Below are positions 21,475 to 32,514 of a DNA stretch of 34,818 nt, piece by piece; position 1 is the stretch's first letter; every line of letters begins with the position of its first letter. The translations under genes and the position numbers were made by a program. The DNA comes from a candidate division WWE3 bacterium (lineage in GTDB: Bacteria > Patescibacteriota > WWE3 > JAUXAW01). A model generated the notes under the pieces. The model did not search any database. It was not told the origin of the DNA and saw only the letters and a list, made by a program, of their open reading frames with translations. The stretch lies in NCBI GenBank assembly GCA_030619715.1, contig JAUXAW010000007.1, positions 1 to 34,818 on the forward strand. The letters run 5' to 3'.

Positions 21475-23199
21475 TCAATCCCGTGCTACCCTCAGCACCT
21501 CCTCAATCGTCGTCATCCCCTCCAAGGCCTTAAGGTACCCATCCTGCTTCAAGGTCACCATCCCTTCCTCAACCGCCACTTTATGTAATTCTCCCGTCGG
21601 TTGGTGTTCCAGAACCATTCTCCGAATGCGGTCGGACATCTTAAGAACTTCAAAAATTCCCGTTCGGCCCCTAAACCCGGTCTTACCACAGACCTTGCAT
21701 CCCTTACCGCGATGAAGATAAAGTTTGCCACGCTCCTCAACTTTTTGCGAATAAAGCGGTCCCAAAACCTTTTTAATATCATCAACAACCGGAACCGGCG
21801 CCTCGTACTTCTCCTCGCACTCTTCGCAAATCGTCCGCACCAATCGCTGAGCAACAACGACATTGACCGTCGAAGCCAAAAGAAATGTCTCAACCCCCAT
21901 ATCCATCATCCGGGGTAAAGCCCCAGCGGCGTTGTTGGTGTGTAGGGTCGCCAGAACAAGGTGGCCGGTCAGCGCGGCGTGAATGGCTAGCTCTGCCGTC
22001 TCCGTATCCCGAATCTCGCCGACCATAATCACATCCGGGTCTTGGCGAACAAGGGAGCGCAGTCCCGAAGCAAAGGTCAGCCCCGCCACGGGATTAATCT
22101 GAACCTGATTAACCCCGGGAATTTGAATCTCCACCGGGTCCTCCAAGGTGACAATGTTGATCCGCACCGAATTTAGTTTATTCAAGGCCGAGGCAAGAGT
22201 GACCGTCTTACCACTTCCCGTCGGTCCGGTGACCAAAATAATTCCGTGGGGTTTGAGCAAACCCTCCTCGTATCTCTTGAGCGAAATACCTCTAAGTCCC
22301 AACTTAGGCATGCTCATAATTGTTCCCTCTCCCTCCAAAAGCCGAATCGCCACCTTTTCACCGAAAGAGGTTGGCATCGTTGAGACCCGCAGATCAACTT
22401 CCTTGTCTCCAACCTCAATCTTGAAGCGTCCGTCTTGGGGGAGCCGTCTTTCGTCAATTTTCAGGTTAGAAAGAATCTTAACCCTGGAGACCACACTGTC
22501 ATGAACTTTCTTGGGAAGAGACAAACGCTCCTGAAGAACGCCATCAATTCGATAACGGATACGGGTTTTGGTTTCTTCGGGCTCGATGTGAACGTCCGAG
22601 GCGCGGGATTTGACCGCGTATTCCAAAATGGTGCTGACGATTCTTGCCACCGGAGCGTCACGGATGACCTCCTCGGCCTTGGTGATGTCCTCGATACTTT
22701 CCTCAATTTTGGTCGCCGCAACTCCAACCTCCTCCAGTGCGGCGGTGACCTCGGGACCCAAGGCCTTACGATACTCCTCGTCGATTGAGCTCTCGATGTC
22801 CGCTTCTTCAGCAACAAACGGCTTAACTTTGAGCTTCGAACGTTTTTCGAGGAACTCAATAACCTGGAGATCGAGGGGATCTTTCATCGCCACCTTCAAA
22901 ACACCGGCCTCTTTTTCGAAGGGGATAAGAGTATACTTGCGGGCGACGGGTTCGGGAACTAAATCTAAAAGTTCGGTTTTAATTTGGCGGGTGCCAAGTT
23001 TGATGTAGGGAATATCCAAAAGCTTGCCGCGGGCGGCAACCAAATCTTGGGGAGAAACGTATCCCCGCTCGGCAATAATATCCTCGGCGGCTTTTCCGGT
23101 GTTGATGTGCTCGAATTTAACCGCCGAGAGCTGGTCGGGGGAAAGCTTCTTTTCTCCGTAGAGAATATCTTCAACGCCTTTTTGCGTCTCTAATTCCAT
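21475..23199 (-). CDS. pilB: Type IV pilus extension ATPase PilB
   Basis: PilB powers pilus extension. The 574-residue protein has an N-terminal MshEN/T2SSE-N domain (about 20-130), then the secretion-ATPase core with GPTGSGKTVTLASAL Walker A, LVRQDPDVIMVGEIRD Walker B and TGHLVLATLHTNNAAGA His box. The tetracysteine zinc loop CEEC...CKVC, typical of PilB and GspE, is present. The promoter is TTGACA-17-CATAAT and the ribosome site AAGGAGA is good. It heads the pilB-T-C-pilin-pilD-pilin-pilin operon. Confidence 0.95.
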   Translation of the reverse strand: MELETQKGVEDILYGEKKLSPDQLSAVKFEHINTGKAAEDIIAERGYVSPQDLVAARGKLLDIPYIKLGTRQIKTELLDLVPEPVARKYTLIPFEKEAGVLKVAMKDPLDLQVIEFLEKRSKLKVKPFVAEEADIESSIDEEYRKALGPEVTAALEEVGVAATKIEESIEDITKAEEVIRDAPVARIVSTILEYAVKSRASDVHIEPEETKTRIRYRIDGVLQERLSLPKKVHDSVVSRVKILSNLKIDERRLPQDGRFKIEVGDKEVDLRVSTMPTSFGEKVAIRLLEGEGTIMSMPKLGLRGISLKRYEEGLLKPHGIILVTGPTGSGKTVTLASALNKLNSVRINIVTLEDPVEIQIPGVNQVQINPVAGLTFASGLRSLVRQDPDVIMVGEIRDTETAELAIHAALTGHLVLATLHTNNAAGALPRMMDMGVETFLLASTVNVVVAQRLVRTICEECEEKYEAPVPVVDDIKKVLGPLYSQKVEERGKLYLHRGKGCKVCGKTGFRGRTGIFEVLKMSDRIRRMVLEHQPTGELHKVAVEEGMVTLKQDGYLKALEGMTTIEEVLRVARD

Positions 23200-23221
23200 C
23201 GGGCAGAGTCTCCTTGGAGAT

Positions 23222-23260
23222 ATTATGACACTTTACCGTCTTCCTGTCAACTGATAGAAT
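23222..23260. promoter_or_regulatory. Overlapping divergent promoters for pilB and holB
   Basis: Minus strand: TTGACA (23245-23250), 17-nt spacer, CATAAT (23222-23227). Plus strand: TTTACC (23232-23237), 17-nt spacer, TGA-extended TAGAAT (23255-23260), 6 nt before the holB ATG. Each -35 box falls within the other promoter's spacer, so polymerase binding should be mutually exclusive. The holB mRNA would be leaderless. Confidence 0.7.
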
Positions 23261-23266
23261 GGGGTC

Positions 23267-24019
23267 ATGATCCATTCTTTTCTAATCGTCGGGGGAACAA
23301 GGGAAAAACGAAAGCTTCAGGCAATAAGCGGCTTGAGCGGTCAGACCCGAGAGCCGCATAAGTTCGACACAACAATCTTAGAACCCAAGGAAGACAAACG
23401 GATGATTACGATTGATCAGGTACGAGACCTCCAGCATCAATTATCTCTGAAACCATACGCGGCTAAATTAAAAACTGGAATAATTCTTGAGGCCCAGAGG
23501 ATGACGGTTGAAGCCCAAAACGCCTTGCTGAAAACCTTAGAGGAGCCGCCGGCGCACTCGGTTTTGATTTTAACGGCGCTGTCGACCAAAAATCTTTTAC
23601 CGACGATCGTCTCTCGCTGTCAAACTGTAAGATTAAGACCGGAAATTGATCTTGAAATTGAAAGCAAGGAACACCAACAGGCGGTCGAAGAATTTTTGCA
23701 GTTATTGCGGTCGGGTAGTGGAGAGCGGCTAGCGTGGGTTGAGGAGAATAAAAAAATTATCAATGATCAACCCTCAACTCTCAACATGCTCGACGTCTGG
23801 ATTTCCGTTTTACGGGATTTACTGCTAATAAACTCTGACTGCCCGGGCTTAGTCCTCAACTCCCTAAACCCCCCAAATTCCCTAAATTCTCCACAAATTT
23901 TGACGATGGCCCTTGAGCGTACCATTGAAACCAAAAACCTCATCGCCAAAACCAACGTCTCCCCCCGCCTCGCCCTCGAAGTCCTCCTCCTCGACCTCCC
24001 GGTCCTTTCCAACCCTTAG
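23267..24019 (+). CDS. holB: DNA polymerase III delta' subunit-like AAA+ protein
   Basis: Delta' is the non-hydrolysing clamp-loader subunit. This 250-residue protein has the diagnostic VRDLQHQLSLKPYAAKLKTGIILEAQRMTVEAQNALLKTLEEPPAHSVLIL block and the SRCQTVRLRP sensor (SRC) motif. The N-terminal region is shorter than usual and no Walker A is visible, as expected for a delta' subunit that does not bind ATP. A CCCTAAACCCCCCAAATTCC-type repeat encodes LNSLNPPNSLNSPQ near the C-terminus. It is divergent from pilB; palindromic element B follows it. Confidence 0.82.
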   Translation: MIHSFLIVGGTREKRKLQAISGLSGQTREPHKFDTTILEPKEDKRMITIDQVRDLQHQLSLKPYAAKLKTGIILEAQRMTVEAQNALLKTLEEPPAHSVLILTALSTKNLLPTIVSRCQTVRLRPEIDLEIESKEHQQAVEEFLQLLRSGSGERLAWVEENKKIINDQPSTLNMLDVWISVLRDLLLINSDCPGLVLNSLNPPNSLNSPQILTMALERTIETKNLIAKTNVSPRLALEVLLLDLPVLSNP

Positions 24020-24033
24020 GGTTGCGTTTCCTC

Positions 24034-24146
24034 GAAAATTTATAAACTTTTAAAACATTCAAAACTTTTGAAAAAGAGGGGTGCTTCTCTCACGATCGTG
24101 AATTAAAAGCGTGATTTTCTTAAAACTTTCAAGGGTTTTGAATTGG
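24034..24146 (+). repeat. Palindromic element, copy B (CACGATCG family)
   Basis: Core TCACGATCGTGA at 24090-24101, closed by GCTT/AAGC and followed by GTGATTTTCTT. The outer arms ATTCAAAAC..TTGAAA (left) and TTTCAA..GTTTTGAAT (right) are complementary over about 17 of 19 positions. It follows holB and could serve as its terminator. Confidence 0.7.
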
Positions 24147-24169
24147 ATAATTTGAGGGTACGCTACTAC

Positions 24170-24192
24170 GTAACACGCAAGCGTGTCACTCC
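24170..24192 (+). repeat. REP-like hairpin (GTAACA...TGTCACT family), single copy
   Basis: GTAACACGC-AA-GCGTGTCAC with stem ACACGC/GCGTGT, the third stem variant of the family also found at 3942-3997. It is directly followed by the promoter-carrying repeat. Confidence 0.7.
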
Positions 24193-24234
24193 AACAATTT
24201 AACCATTTAACAATTTAGCCATTTTTGTTACAAT
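24191..24234 (+). promoter_or_regulatory. Promoter-carrying repeat upstream of the PSP1-like gene and gyrB (copy 1)
   Basis: CCAACAATTTAACCATTTAA repeat ending in TTTAGCCATTTTTGTTACAAT. It supplies a -35 TTTAAC (24206-24211), a 17-nt spacer and an extended -10 TGTTACAAT (24229-24234), 9 nt before the ATG at 24244. The same block occurs before gyrA at 26729-26770. Confidence 0.7.
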
Positions 24235-24243
24235 GTCTTTGCC

Positions 24244-26644
<2,401 letters not shown>

Positions 26645-26728
26645 AGTAAAGCCAGTAACGTCAGTAGCTCAGTAAAGCCAAAAGCGGCTCTTCCGCACTT
26701 GACGAAGTCATAGTGCTGGGGTTCCGCC

Positions 26729-26770
26729 AACAATTTAACCATTTAACCATTTAGCCATTTCTGCTATAAT
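26729..26770 (+). promoter_or_regulatory. Promoter-carrying repeat upstream of gyrA (copy 2)
   Basis: CAACAATTTAACCATTTAAC repeat ending in TTTAGCCATTTCTGCTATAAT, differing from copy 1 (24191-24234) at few positions. It supplies -35 TTTAAC (26742-26747), 17-nt spacer and extended -10 TGCTATAAT (26765-26770). The gyrA ATG is 9 nt further on. A tandem CAGTAA-type repeat (26645-26680) lies further upstream. Confidence 0.75.
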
Positions 26771-26779
26771 TAGGAAGCG

Positions 26780-29293
26780 ATGCCCAAGAAAAAAGATAAA
26801 CCTCAGAAAAAAGCAGAACCTCAAATCCGTCCTGTTTCTATCACCAAGGAGATGCAGAAGGCATACCTTGACTATGCGATGAGTGTCATCGTTGATCGAG
26901 CGCTGCCGGAAGTGGGGGATGGACTGAAACCTTCACAGCGGCGGATTTTGGTCGCGATGAACGACCTCGGACTGACGGCGGGGTCAAAACACCGCAAGTG
27001 CGCCAAGATCGCCGGCGACACCTCCGGCAACTATCACCCCCACGGCGAGGGAGTCGTTTACCCCACCCTCGTCCGCATGGCCCAGGACTTCAACCTCCGC
27101 TACCCACTAGTAGACGGTCAGGGAAACTTCGGCTCGATTGACGGCGACCCACCGGCGGCGATGCGCTATACCGAGGCGCGAATGGCCAAGTTTGGGGAGC
27201 TGATACTCAAAGACTTGGAAAAAGAAACGGTTGAGTATCGAGCAACCTACGACGGTTCGCGCCAAGAACCAATTATCCTCCCTTCGCTTTTTCCTAACTT
27301 AATCTGCAACGGGACGACGGGGATCGCCGTCGGAATGGCGACGAATATTCCGCCGCACAATCTTTCGGAGGTCGTTGATACTTTAGCATTTATGATTGAC
27401 AAAATTAAGATTGTAGAGTCCAATCAAACTTCAGGTTTCGAGATTGACTCCGATGCCACCGTCGAGGATTTAACAAAATTCATCAAAGGTCCCGATTTTC
27501 CCACCGGTGGCGAAATTTATGACGCCAAAGAAATTATTCAGGCCTACGCCACCGGTAAAGGTCGGGTTGTGATGCGGGCCAAGGCAAGCATCGAAGAAGG
27601 TAAAAAAGGAAGTCAGCAAATTATTGTCAGCGAAATTCCTTATCAAGTCAACAAATCCTGGCTGGTTGCCCGTATCGCCCAACTGATCAAAGACGGTAAG
27701 ATCAAGAAAATCAAAGACCTCCGCGACGAATCCGATCGCGAGGGAATGCGCATCGTGATCGAACTCAAAAAAGACGCCCGCCCCCAGCAAATCCTCAACC
27801 TTTTATACAAACACACCGATATGCAAAAGGCGTTTAATGCCAATGTCGTCGCTCTGGTTGACGGCGAGCCTAGGGTTTTGACGCTGAAAATGCTGCTGGA
27901 AGAATTCTTGCGCCATCGAAAGAGGGTCGTTGTCAACCGAACAATTTATTTACTCAAGAAAGCCAAGCACCGGGCGCATATCCTCGAGGGCTTAAAGAAG
28001 GCCTTAGATCACATCGACGCCGTCATCGAAACAATCAAAAAATCCAAGAATCAGGAAATAGCGAAGACAAATTTGATCAAAAAGTTTGAGCTGACCGAAA
28101 TTCAAGCAGTAGCGATTCTTGATATGCAACTACGACGGCTGGCGGCGCTGGAGCGCCAAAAGGTTGAGGATGAGCTCAAAGAGGTCCTGAAAACGATTGC
28201 TGGCTACGAGGCGCTTTTGGCCTCGCCGAAGAAAATAATGAAGATGATCAAAAAGGAGTTTTTGGAACTAAAAGAGAAATACGGGGATAAGCGGCGAACC
28301 AAAGTCTACAAGCAAAAAGCCGGCGAGTTTGCCGAGGAAGAGTTGATCGAATCGCAAGAGGTGATTGTCACCATCACCAAATCGGGCTACATCAAACGCC
28401 TACCGAGGGACACCTATAAACGGCAGGGTAGGGGAGGGAAGGGGGTCATCGGGGCGCAACTCAAAGAAGAGGATGTTGTCGAAGAGATGTTGACGGCGAA
28501 CACCCACGACACGGTTTTGTTTTTTACCAACAAGGGTAAGGTCTATTCATTGCGGGTTTGGGATATTCCCGAGGCCAGCCGGACAGCCAAGGGGGTAGCG
28601 GTGGTTAATCTGGTTAATTTGGAGGCAGGGGAGAAGGTCAGTTCGATTTTGACGCTATCCAAAAAGAACGGGGCGAAGTTTTTGATAGCGGCGACTCGCA
28701 AGGGGACGGTGAAGCGAACTCCGATTGACCAGTTTGAAAATATTCGCCGGACGGGGATTATTGCCATTAAACTTTCGAGCGGGGATGAACTTTGCTGGGT
28801 CAAGCCGACGGATGGGAAAAGTGAGGTGCTGTTGGTCACCGCCGACGGTAAGTCGATTCGGTTTGACGAAAGCAACGCCCGTCCAATGGGCCGACCGGCG
28901 GCAGGGGTGCGAGGAATAAAACTTGGTAAAGACGATCGTGTGGTTGGGATGGAAATCATCGAAGAAAGCAAAAAGCAAAAACCAAAAAGCAAAAAGCTAT
29001 TGGTGGTAACGAAAAACGGGTACGGCAAACGCACAACAATCAAAGAATACCCCCAGCAGAGGCGGGGCGGGTCGGGGATTTTGACGGCGAGGGTTAACGA
29101 GAAAACCGGTCCGGTCGTTGGTTGCCGATTAATTGAAGGTCGGGAAGGAGACTTGGTCATCATTTCGACCGCGGGACAGGTAATCCGCTTGCCGATCAAA
29201 GACGTTTCTATCATGGGTCGCGCCACGCAAGGTGTTCGCTTGATGCGGCTCTCAAAAGGTGATCGGGTCGCCGCCTTGGCCTCACTTGAGTAA
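26780..29293 (+). CDS. gyrA: DNA gyrase subunit A
   Basis: GyrA cuts and rejoins DNA and wraps it through its C-terminal domain. The 837-residue protein contains the N-terminal block [29 protein letters not shown] and the catalytic Tyr in [10 protein letters not shown]. The C-terminal half (about 510-837) has six repeated blades. The GyrA box (QxxxGxG) that separates gyrase from topo IV is visible as QGRGGKG. A tandem AGCAAAAAGC repeat encodes [11 protein letters not shown] in a blade loop (about nt 28965-29003). A short AT-rich palindrome follows at 29320. Confidence 0.96.
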   Translation: MPKKKDKPQKKAEPQIRPVSITKEMQKAYLDYAMSVIVDRALPEVGDGLKPSQRRILVAMNDLGLTAGSKHRKCAKIAGDTSGNYHPHGEGVVYPTLVRMAQDFNLRYPLVDGQGNFGSIDGDPPAAMRYTEARMAKFGELILKDLEKETVEYRATYDGSRQEPIILPSLFPNLICNGTTGIAVGMATNIPPHNLSEVVDTLAFMIDKIKIVESNQTSGFEIDSDATVEDLTKFIKGPDFPTGGEIYDAKEIIQAYATGKGRVVMRAKASIEEGKKGSQQIIVSEIPYQVNKSWLVARIAQLIKDGKIKKIKDLRDESDREGMRIVIELKKDARPQQILNLLYKHTDMQKAFNANVVALVDGEPRVLTLKMLLEEFLRHRKRVVVNRTIYLLKKAKHRAHILEGLKKALDHIDAVIETIKKSKNQEIAKTNLIKKFELTEIQAVAILDMQLRRLAALERQKVEDELKEVLKTIAGYEALLASPKKIMKMIKKEFLELKEKYGDKRRTKVYKQKAGEFAEEELIESQEVIVTITKSGYIKRLPRDTYKRQGRGGKGVIGAQLKEEDVVEEMLTANTHDTVLFFTNKGKVYSLRVWDIPEASRTAKGVAVVNLVNLEAGEKVSSILTLSKKNGAKFLIAATRKGTVKRTPIDQFENIRRTGIIAIKLSSGDELCWVKPTDGKSEVLLVTADGKSIRFDESNARPMGRPAAGVRGIKLGKDDRVVGMEIIEESKKQKPKSKKLLVVTKNGYGKRTTIKEYPQQRRGGSGILTARVNEKTGPVVGCRLIEGREGDLVIISTAGQVIRLPIKDVSIMGRATQGVRLMRLSKGDRVAALASLE

Positions 29294-29319
29294 CAATCTC
29301 CCTCATCATTAGTCTTTTC

Positions 29320-29351
29320 CTAAAACTTTCAAAAGTTTTGAAACTTTTGAC
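29320..29351 (+). repeat. Short AT-rich palindrome after gyrA, relative of the CACGATCG element arms
   Basis: AAAACTTTCAAAAGTTTTGA followed by AACTTTTGAC has the same sequence as the outer arms of elements A-C but lacks the core. It may be a remnant and could end gyrA transcripts. Confidence 0.4.
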
Positions 29352-29354
29352 ACC

Positions 29355-29383
29355 TTGACAAGTTTTTTGGAAACTGGTAGAGT
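29355..29383 (+). promoter_or_regulatory. Promoter of the Phd/YefM-like gene
   Basis: TTGACA (29355-29360), 17-nt spacer, TGG-extended TAGAGT (29378-29383), 9 nt before the ATG. Confidence 0.75.
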
Positions 29384-29392
29384 GGGGGAGAA

Positions 29393-29953
29393 ATGTTTCG
29401 TCCACAACCGATTAGCTCCACCGACGCCCGCAAATACTTCACCCAGATTATCAATAAGGTCCAATACAGCTCCAAAAGTTTCGTCATTAAAAGCTACCGC
29501 CACCCGGCGGTAAGAGTTGTCAAAGAGGACTATATTGCAGTCTTGGAGGAAGTTCTCGGCAAAAAGACGATCAACCAAATTCTGCAGATCGCCGGAAATG
29601 ACAGGTTATTTGAGGCCGAAAAGATCGAACAGATCAAAAAAACCCTCCAACGCCGCCTTTCAGGATCACCCCGTTCTGAAAGACGTCCTGAGCGACCTCA
29701 TCAGGGACCACCTCAGAAGAAACAACAGCCCCAACCACAACCACAACCTCAACCGCAACAACAACCTCAGCCACAGCAAAAGCCGAAACCGCCTCAATCC
29801 CAAGCTCAAAAACAAAAACCCCCACAGCCAAAACCTCCCATCCCCGCTAAAGCTCCGACGGGCAAGAAAGCTACGGGGGGTGGGCTAAAACCCCAAAATC
29901 GTCGGCAGGGTGGGGGAGTGCTACTGCTTTCCAACGGCAAAAGTTATGAGTGA
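29393..29953 (+). CDS. Phd/YefM antitoxin-fold protein with Pro/Gln-rich tail
   Basis: Residues 1-60 (PISSTDARKYFTQIINKVQYSSKSFVIKS... to VVKEDYIAVLEEVL) match the Phd/YefM DNA-binding fold of type II antitoxins and related regulators. A helical segment (about 60-90) follows, then a long tail of Pro, Gln and Lys (PQPQPQPQ, KPKPPQ). No toxin gene is adjacent; the convergent neighbour is a methyltransferase overlapping by 10 nt. The unusual tail suggests a DNA-binding or scaffolding role rather than a plain antitoxin. After the A7 run at about nt 29635-29642, the +1 frame also reads as a convincing helix, so a frameshift cannot be excluded. Confidence 0.6.
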   Translation: MFRPQPISSTDARKYFTQIINKVQYSSKSFVIKSYRHPAVRVVKEDYIAVLEEVLGKKTINQILQIAGNDRLFEAEKIEQIKKTLQRRLSGSPRSERRPERPHQGPPQKKQQPQPQPQPQPQQQPQPQQKPKPPQSQAQKQKPPQPKPPIPAKAPTGKKATGGGLKPQNRRQGGGVLLLSNGKSYE

Positions 29954-30816
29954 GCCCCAGCGGGTTTCGTGGCGGTAACAATATTGTATCGCCAAACATC
30001 GCTTTTTATTATGCTTCTATATCCTTCAACGGCAAATGTTATATTAATAAACTTTCTCTGAAGTTTCAATAATTTAATCAGTTGATAAGGTAAATAAGCA
30101 ATCAAATAGAGGTTCCTTACCATTGGTATCATCCGTGGTGTGATGTCTTCCACCGAAACATCGGTGAAGCCTACTTCTTCTAGTATTTCAGGAAACTTTC
30201 CGTGCAGAAAACGCGGCAAACTGTGCATAGCCCACCCTTCCATAATCATATTCCACAACCTCTTCTGTTGAAATGTCATTTCTTTTTTAGGACATATAGA
30301 ATACTCAAAAAGTACAAGTCTTCCACCAGGTTTTAGGACTCGGTAAAATTCTCGCAGAGCTTGTTGATGGTCCGGTACATGAACCAAAGACTCCATTGTG
30401 TAAACCCCATCAAAGGACTCCTCAGGGAAACTTAGCTTGGTGTAATCCATTACTTGAAAACTAACTCTGTCTTGCAAATCCAGCTCCGACGCCTTCTTGT
30501 TTGCTTTTTCAATAGACGATTCTAGAAAATCCACACCTTTAACCCGAAGTCTGTACTTTTGGGCCAGATGAATAGCCACACCTCCTTCGCCGCAGCCAGC
30601 GTCCAGTACTAAAAAGTCGCTATTCAGACTAAGCTTTTCAACCAGCTTATCTTCCATTAGTTTTTGCGCCTCATACATGGAAAGGTTCTCTTTTCCCTCG
30701 GGGTAATAGCCAAAATGCTTAATCCCTTTTAGGAGTAGCGTGTATCCCCAGCGGGATTCCCAAGCGTTGAAATAGTCAATAACTTTTTGTTGCGGGCTCT
30801 TGTTTTTATCAGTCAT
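29944..30816 (-). CDS. SAM-dependent class I methyltransferase
   Basis: The 290-residue protein has the SAM motif VLDAGCGEGGVAIHLAQ, the acidic post-II residue in VKGVDFLESSIEKA, FDGVYTMESLVHVPD and LKPGGRLVLFEY, as in small-molecule (UbiE/sterol/tocopherol-type) methyltransferases. The N-terminal WESRWGYTLLLKGIKHFGYY resembles that of the sterol/tocopherol C-methyltransferase group, but the substrate cannot be told. Its base composition is AT-richer than its neighbours and it sits alone on the minus strand, which fits acquisition by transfer. The end overlaps the convergent Phd-like gene by 10 nt. Confidence 0.8.
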   Translation of the reverse strand: MTDKNKSPQQKVIDYFNAWESRWGYTLLLKGIKHFGYYPEGKENLSMYEAQKLMEDKLVEKLSLNSDFLVLDAGCGEGGVAIHLAQKYRLRVKGVDFLESSIEKANKKASELDLQDRVSFQVMDYTKLSFPEESFDGVYTMESLVHVPDHQQALREFYRVLKPGGRLVLFEYSICPKKEMTFQQKRLWNMIMEGWAMHSLPRFLHGKFPEILEEVGFTDVSVEDITPRMIPMVRNLYLIAYLPYQLIKLLKLQRKFINITFAVEGYRSIIKSDVWRYNIVTATKPAGAHS

Positions 30817-30888
30817 TAGTGGCTAAACCATACAACAATTTGCTGAGGATGACAAGACCGGCCGAACAGGGTGGGGGAGTCGGTGGAC

Positions 30889-30918
30889 TTGACAAACTAG
30901 GGGGCTTTGTGCTACAGT
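30889..30918 (+). promoter_or_regulatory. Promoter of the coiled-coil protein gene
   Basis: TTGACA (30889-30894), 18-nt spacer, TGC-extended TACAGT (30913-30918). The predicted start near 30925 gives a leader of about 53 nt with a GGCTTTTAAGCC hairpin. Confidence 0.7.
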
Positions 30919-30977
30919 GCTCTCGTAAGTGGCTTTTAAGCCCAAAAATAACTAAAGAAAAAGGAGGAAAGGAGAAA

Positions 30978-31187
30978 ATGGAGAAGGAGGAGAAGGTTCT
31001 GGAACAACTGAAAGAGGTCCACAAGGAGATCAAGAAATTGATCGAAGACCTGGAAGAGAAGGGTAACCAAAATCTTGTGGAACAACTGAAAGAGGTCCAC
31101 AAGGAGATCAAGGAATTGAACGAGGCCATGAAGGAGTTCCAAAGAGCACTCCGCGCGGCCAGAAGACGGCTTCGAAAGCCTGGGTAA
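30978..31187 (+). CDS. Small coiled-coil protein with internal duplication (69 aa)
   Basis: From ATG 30978 (ribosome sites AAGGAGG and AAGGAG just upstream) the product is MEKEEKVLEQLKEVHKEIKK... to RRRLRKPG. It is almost entirely helical, with heptad-like Leu/Ile spacing. Two direct copies of QLKEVHKEIK are visible at residues about 10-19 and 36-45, encoded by a near-identical DNA repeat (31001-31041 and 31078-31118), so the gene grew by duplication. The basic C-terminus (RAARRRLRKPG) may bind nucleic acid. The track start (30819) is upstream of the promoter and is not real. No family is recognised. Confidence 0.65.
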   Translation: MEKEEKVLEQLKEVHKEIKKLIEDLEEKGNQNLVEQLKEVHKEIKELNEAMKEFQRALRAARRRLRKPG

Positions 31188-31188
31188 G

Positions 31189-31301
31189 TGGACAGGGAAG
31201 TCCCTGTGGGAGGCTCAGCAGCAGAACGAATGAGGTCCACCGAACCACCAGCGGGTGTGCGCGATTCCAGAAATGGGAACGTCATGCCCGCGAACTTTTT
31301 T
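31189..31301 (+). terminator. Structured 3' UTR and intrinsic terminator after the coiled-coil gene
   Basis: GTGGAC near 31189 can pair with GTCCAC near 31235, enclosing the hairpin ACAGGGA-AG-TCCCTGT. Then GCGGGTGTG (31251-31259) pairs with CATGCCCGC (31283-31291) around an inner TTCC/GGAA stem, followed by GAACTTTTTT. The second part is a good intrinsic terminator. The first part may be a separate structured RNA. Confidence 0.65.
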
Positions 31302-31313
31302 GGGAGAACTTAA

Positions 31314-31424
31314 AAGCTTCGAAACTTTGAAAAGTTTTAAGAAAACCGCGTTTTTGATTCACGATCGTAAAATAAAACGGTAGTTTTTGTGAAAATTTTG
31401 AATGTTTTGAAAGTTTCGAAAAAA
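31314..31424. repeat. Palindromic element, copy C (CACGATCG family)
   Basis: Core TCACGATCGT (31359-31368) inside ACCG..TTTT..ATT / AAT..AAAA..CGGT, followed by AGTTTTTGTG. Left arm TTCGAAACTTT and right arm AAAGTTTCGAA are perfectly complementary. It lies between the coiled-coil gene and the convergent xer gene; its T-rich tails on both strands suggest bidirectional termination. Confidence 0.7.
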
Positions 31425-31434
31425 CCCCACCCTT

Positions 31435-32382
31435 CTAATCTCCTTTCCGATGATATTTCTTGTGGGCTTCTTTGAGGCGGGGATTGGTAACGTGGGTGTA
31501 GATTTGGGTGGTGGAGATACTTTTGTGACCGAGCATCTCTTGGACCGAACGGATATCCGCTCCTGAGCGCAGAAGGTCGGTCGCGAACGAGTGCCTTAGA
31601 ACATGCGGGCTGGCATCAACCGAAATTCCCGATTTCTTGACATACTTCTTCATTAACCGCTGCACACTACGGGCACCGAGCCGTAAACTTTCACCATCGG
31701 TGTCCTGCGTCGGGTCGTCGGGCTTGGGCCCCCGGAGTCGAACAAAGAGGGGCTTGAAACCGTCATCGCGCTTTTTTAAGTAGCGAGACAACACCATTGC
31801 CGCTTCATCATCCAAAAAAACCAAGCGGGTCTTACGCCCTTTGCCAAGCACACTAAACTCCCGGGTGCGAAAATTGATTTGGTCGCGGTTGAGCCCAACC
31901 AGCTCCGAAACCCGCAAGCCGGTGCTAAACAAAACTTCAAGGATGGCTCGATCCCGTAGTCCAGTCAGCGTCCTGGTCTCACAGGCGGAAAAAAGCTGGC
32001 GCAGCTGTTTTTCTTCTAAGAATTTGAGCGAACGCCCCTCGGCCTTGCCAAGGTCAATCCGAGTGCTAGCGATGACCTCCAGTCCCTGCTTTTCAAGGAA
32101 ACTAACGAAGGAACGCAAAGCCACAATATGATAGCGCTGGGTTGTTTTCTTGAGTGGCTTTTTCGTCTTCTTGGAAACCTTGCGGTTGAGAAACTTCCGG
32201 TACTTGCGAATCAGCTCTGGTGTCAGATCCTTAAGTTTGACCGCGCGGCCAAGCGCTTCTTTCGCCCAGGCGGCAAAGTGATTAAGATAATAATCGTACA
32301 TCTTGACCGTTCTCGGGGAGAGGTTTTGGTCAAGTTCACAATATTCGAGGAAGTCTAAGATGTGATTACTAAATGTTTTCAT
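31435..32382 (-). CDS. Xer-type tyrosine recombinase
   Basis: XerC/XerD proteins resolve chromosome dimers at dif. From ATG 32382 the protein has 315 residues: an N-terminal SAM-like core-binding domain (LDFLEYCELDQNLSPRTVKMYDYYLNHF) and a catalytic domain with Arg in GLRVSELVGL, Lys in GKGRKTR, His-x-x-Arg in HVLRHSFATDLL, His in LGHKSISTTQIY and the Tyr nucleophile in QIYTH. The track start (32499) adds 39 codons of low-quality sequence. It is the only recombinase in the window, so it may act alone. TGATAC-AACA-GTATCA (32438-32453) and TTGCGATCGCAA (32467-32478) upstream could be regulatory sites. C versus D cannot be told. Confidence 0.92.
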   Translation of the reverse strand: MKTFSNHILDFLEYCELDQNLSPRTVKMYDYYLNHFAAWAKEALGRAVKLKDLTPELIRKYRKFLNRKVSKKTKKPLKKTTQRYHIVALRSFVSFLEKQGLEVIASTRIDLGKAEGRSLKFLEEKQLRQLFSACETRTLTGLRDRAILEVLFSTGLRVSELVGLNRDQINFRTREFSVLGKGRKTRLVFLDDEAAMVLSRYLKKRDDGFKPLFVRLRGPKPDDPTQDTDGESLRLGARSVQRLMKKYVKKSGISVDASPHVLRHSFATDLLRSGADIRSVQEMLGHKSISTTQIYTHVTNPRLKEAHKKYHRKGD

Positions 32383-32514
32383 AATTTGGGGTGGGGAAGT
32401 GTGTTCAATTTTGGCACCCAACTTCCACAATCGCTTTGATACAACAGTATCACACTCCGTCTGTCTTTGCGATCGCAATTGAATTAAGAGATCCCACACA
32501 CCTACCCTGATACA

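Noticed and set aside
29393-29953. Type II toxin-antitoxin module
   Set aside because: Only the antitoxin-like fold is present. The neighbour is a methyltransferase on the other strand, and no RelE/Doc-like ORF was found.
30819-30977. Long N-terminus of the coiled-coil protein
   Set aside because: It contains the promoter (TTGACA...TACAGT). The strong ribosome site selects ATG 30978.
32383-32499. 39-residue N-terminal extension of the Xer recombinase
   Set aside because: The extension does not resemble the family and holds palindromes that look regulatory. ATG 32382 gives the usual length and N-terminus.
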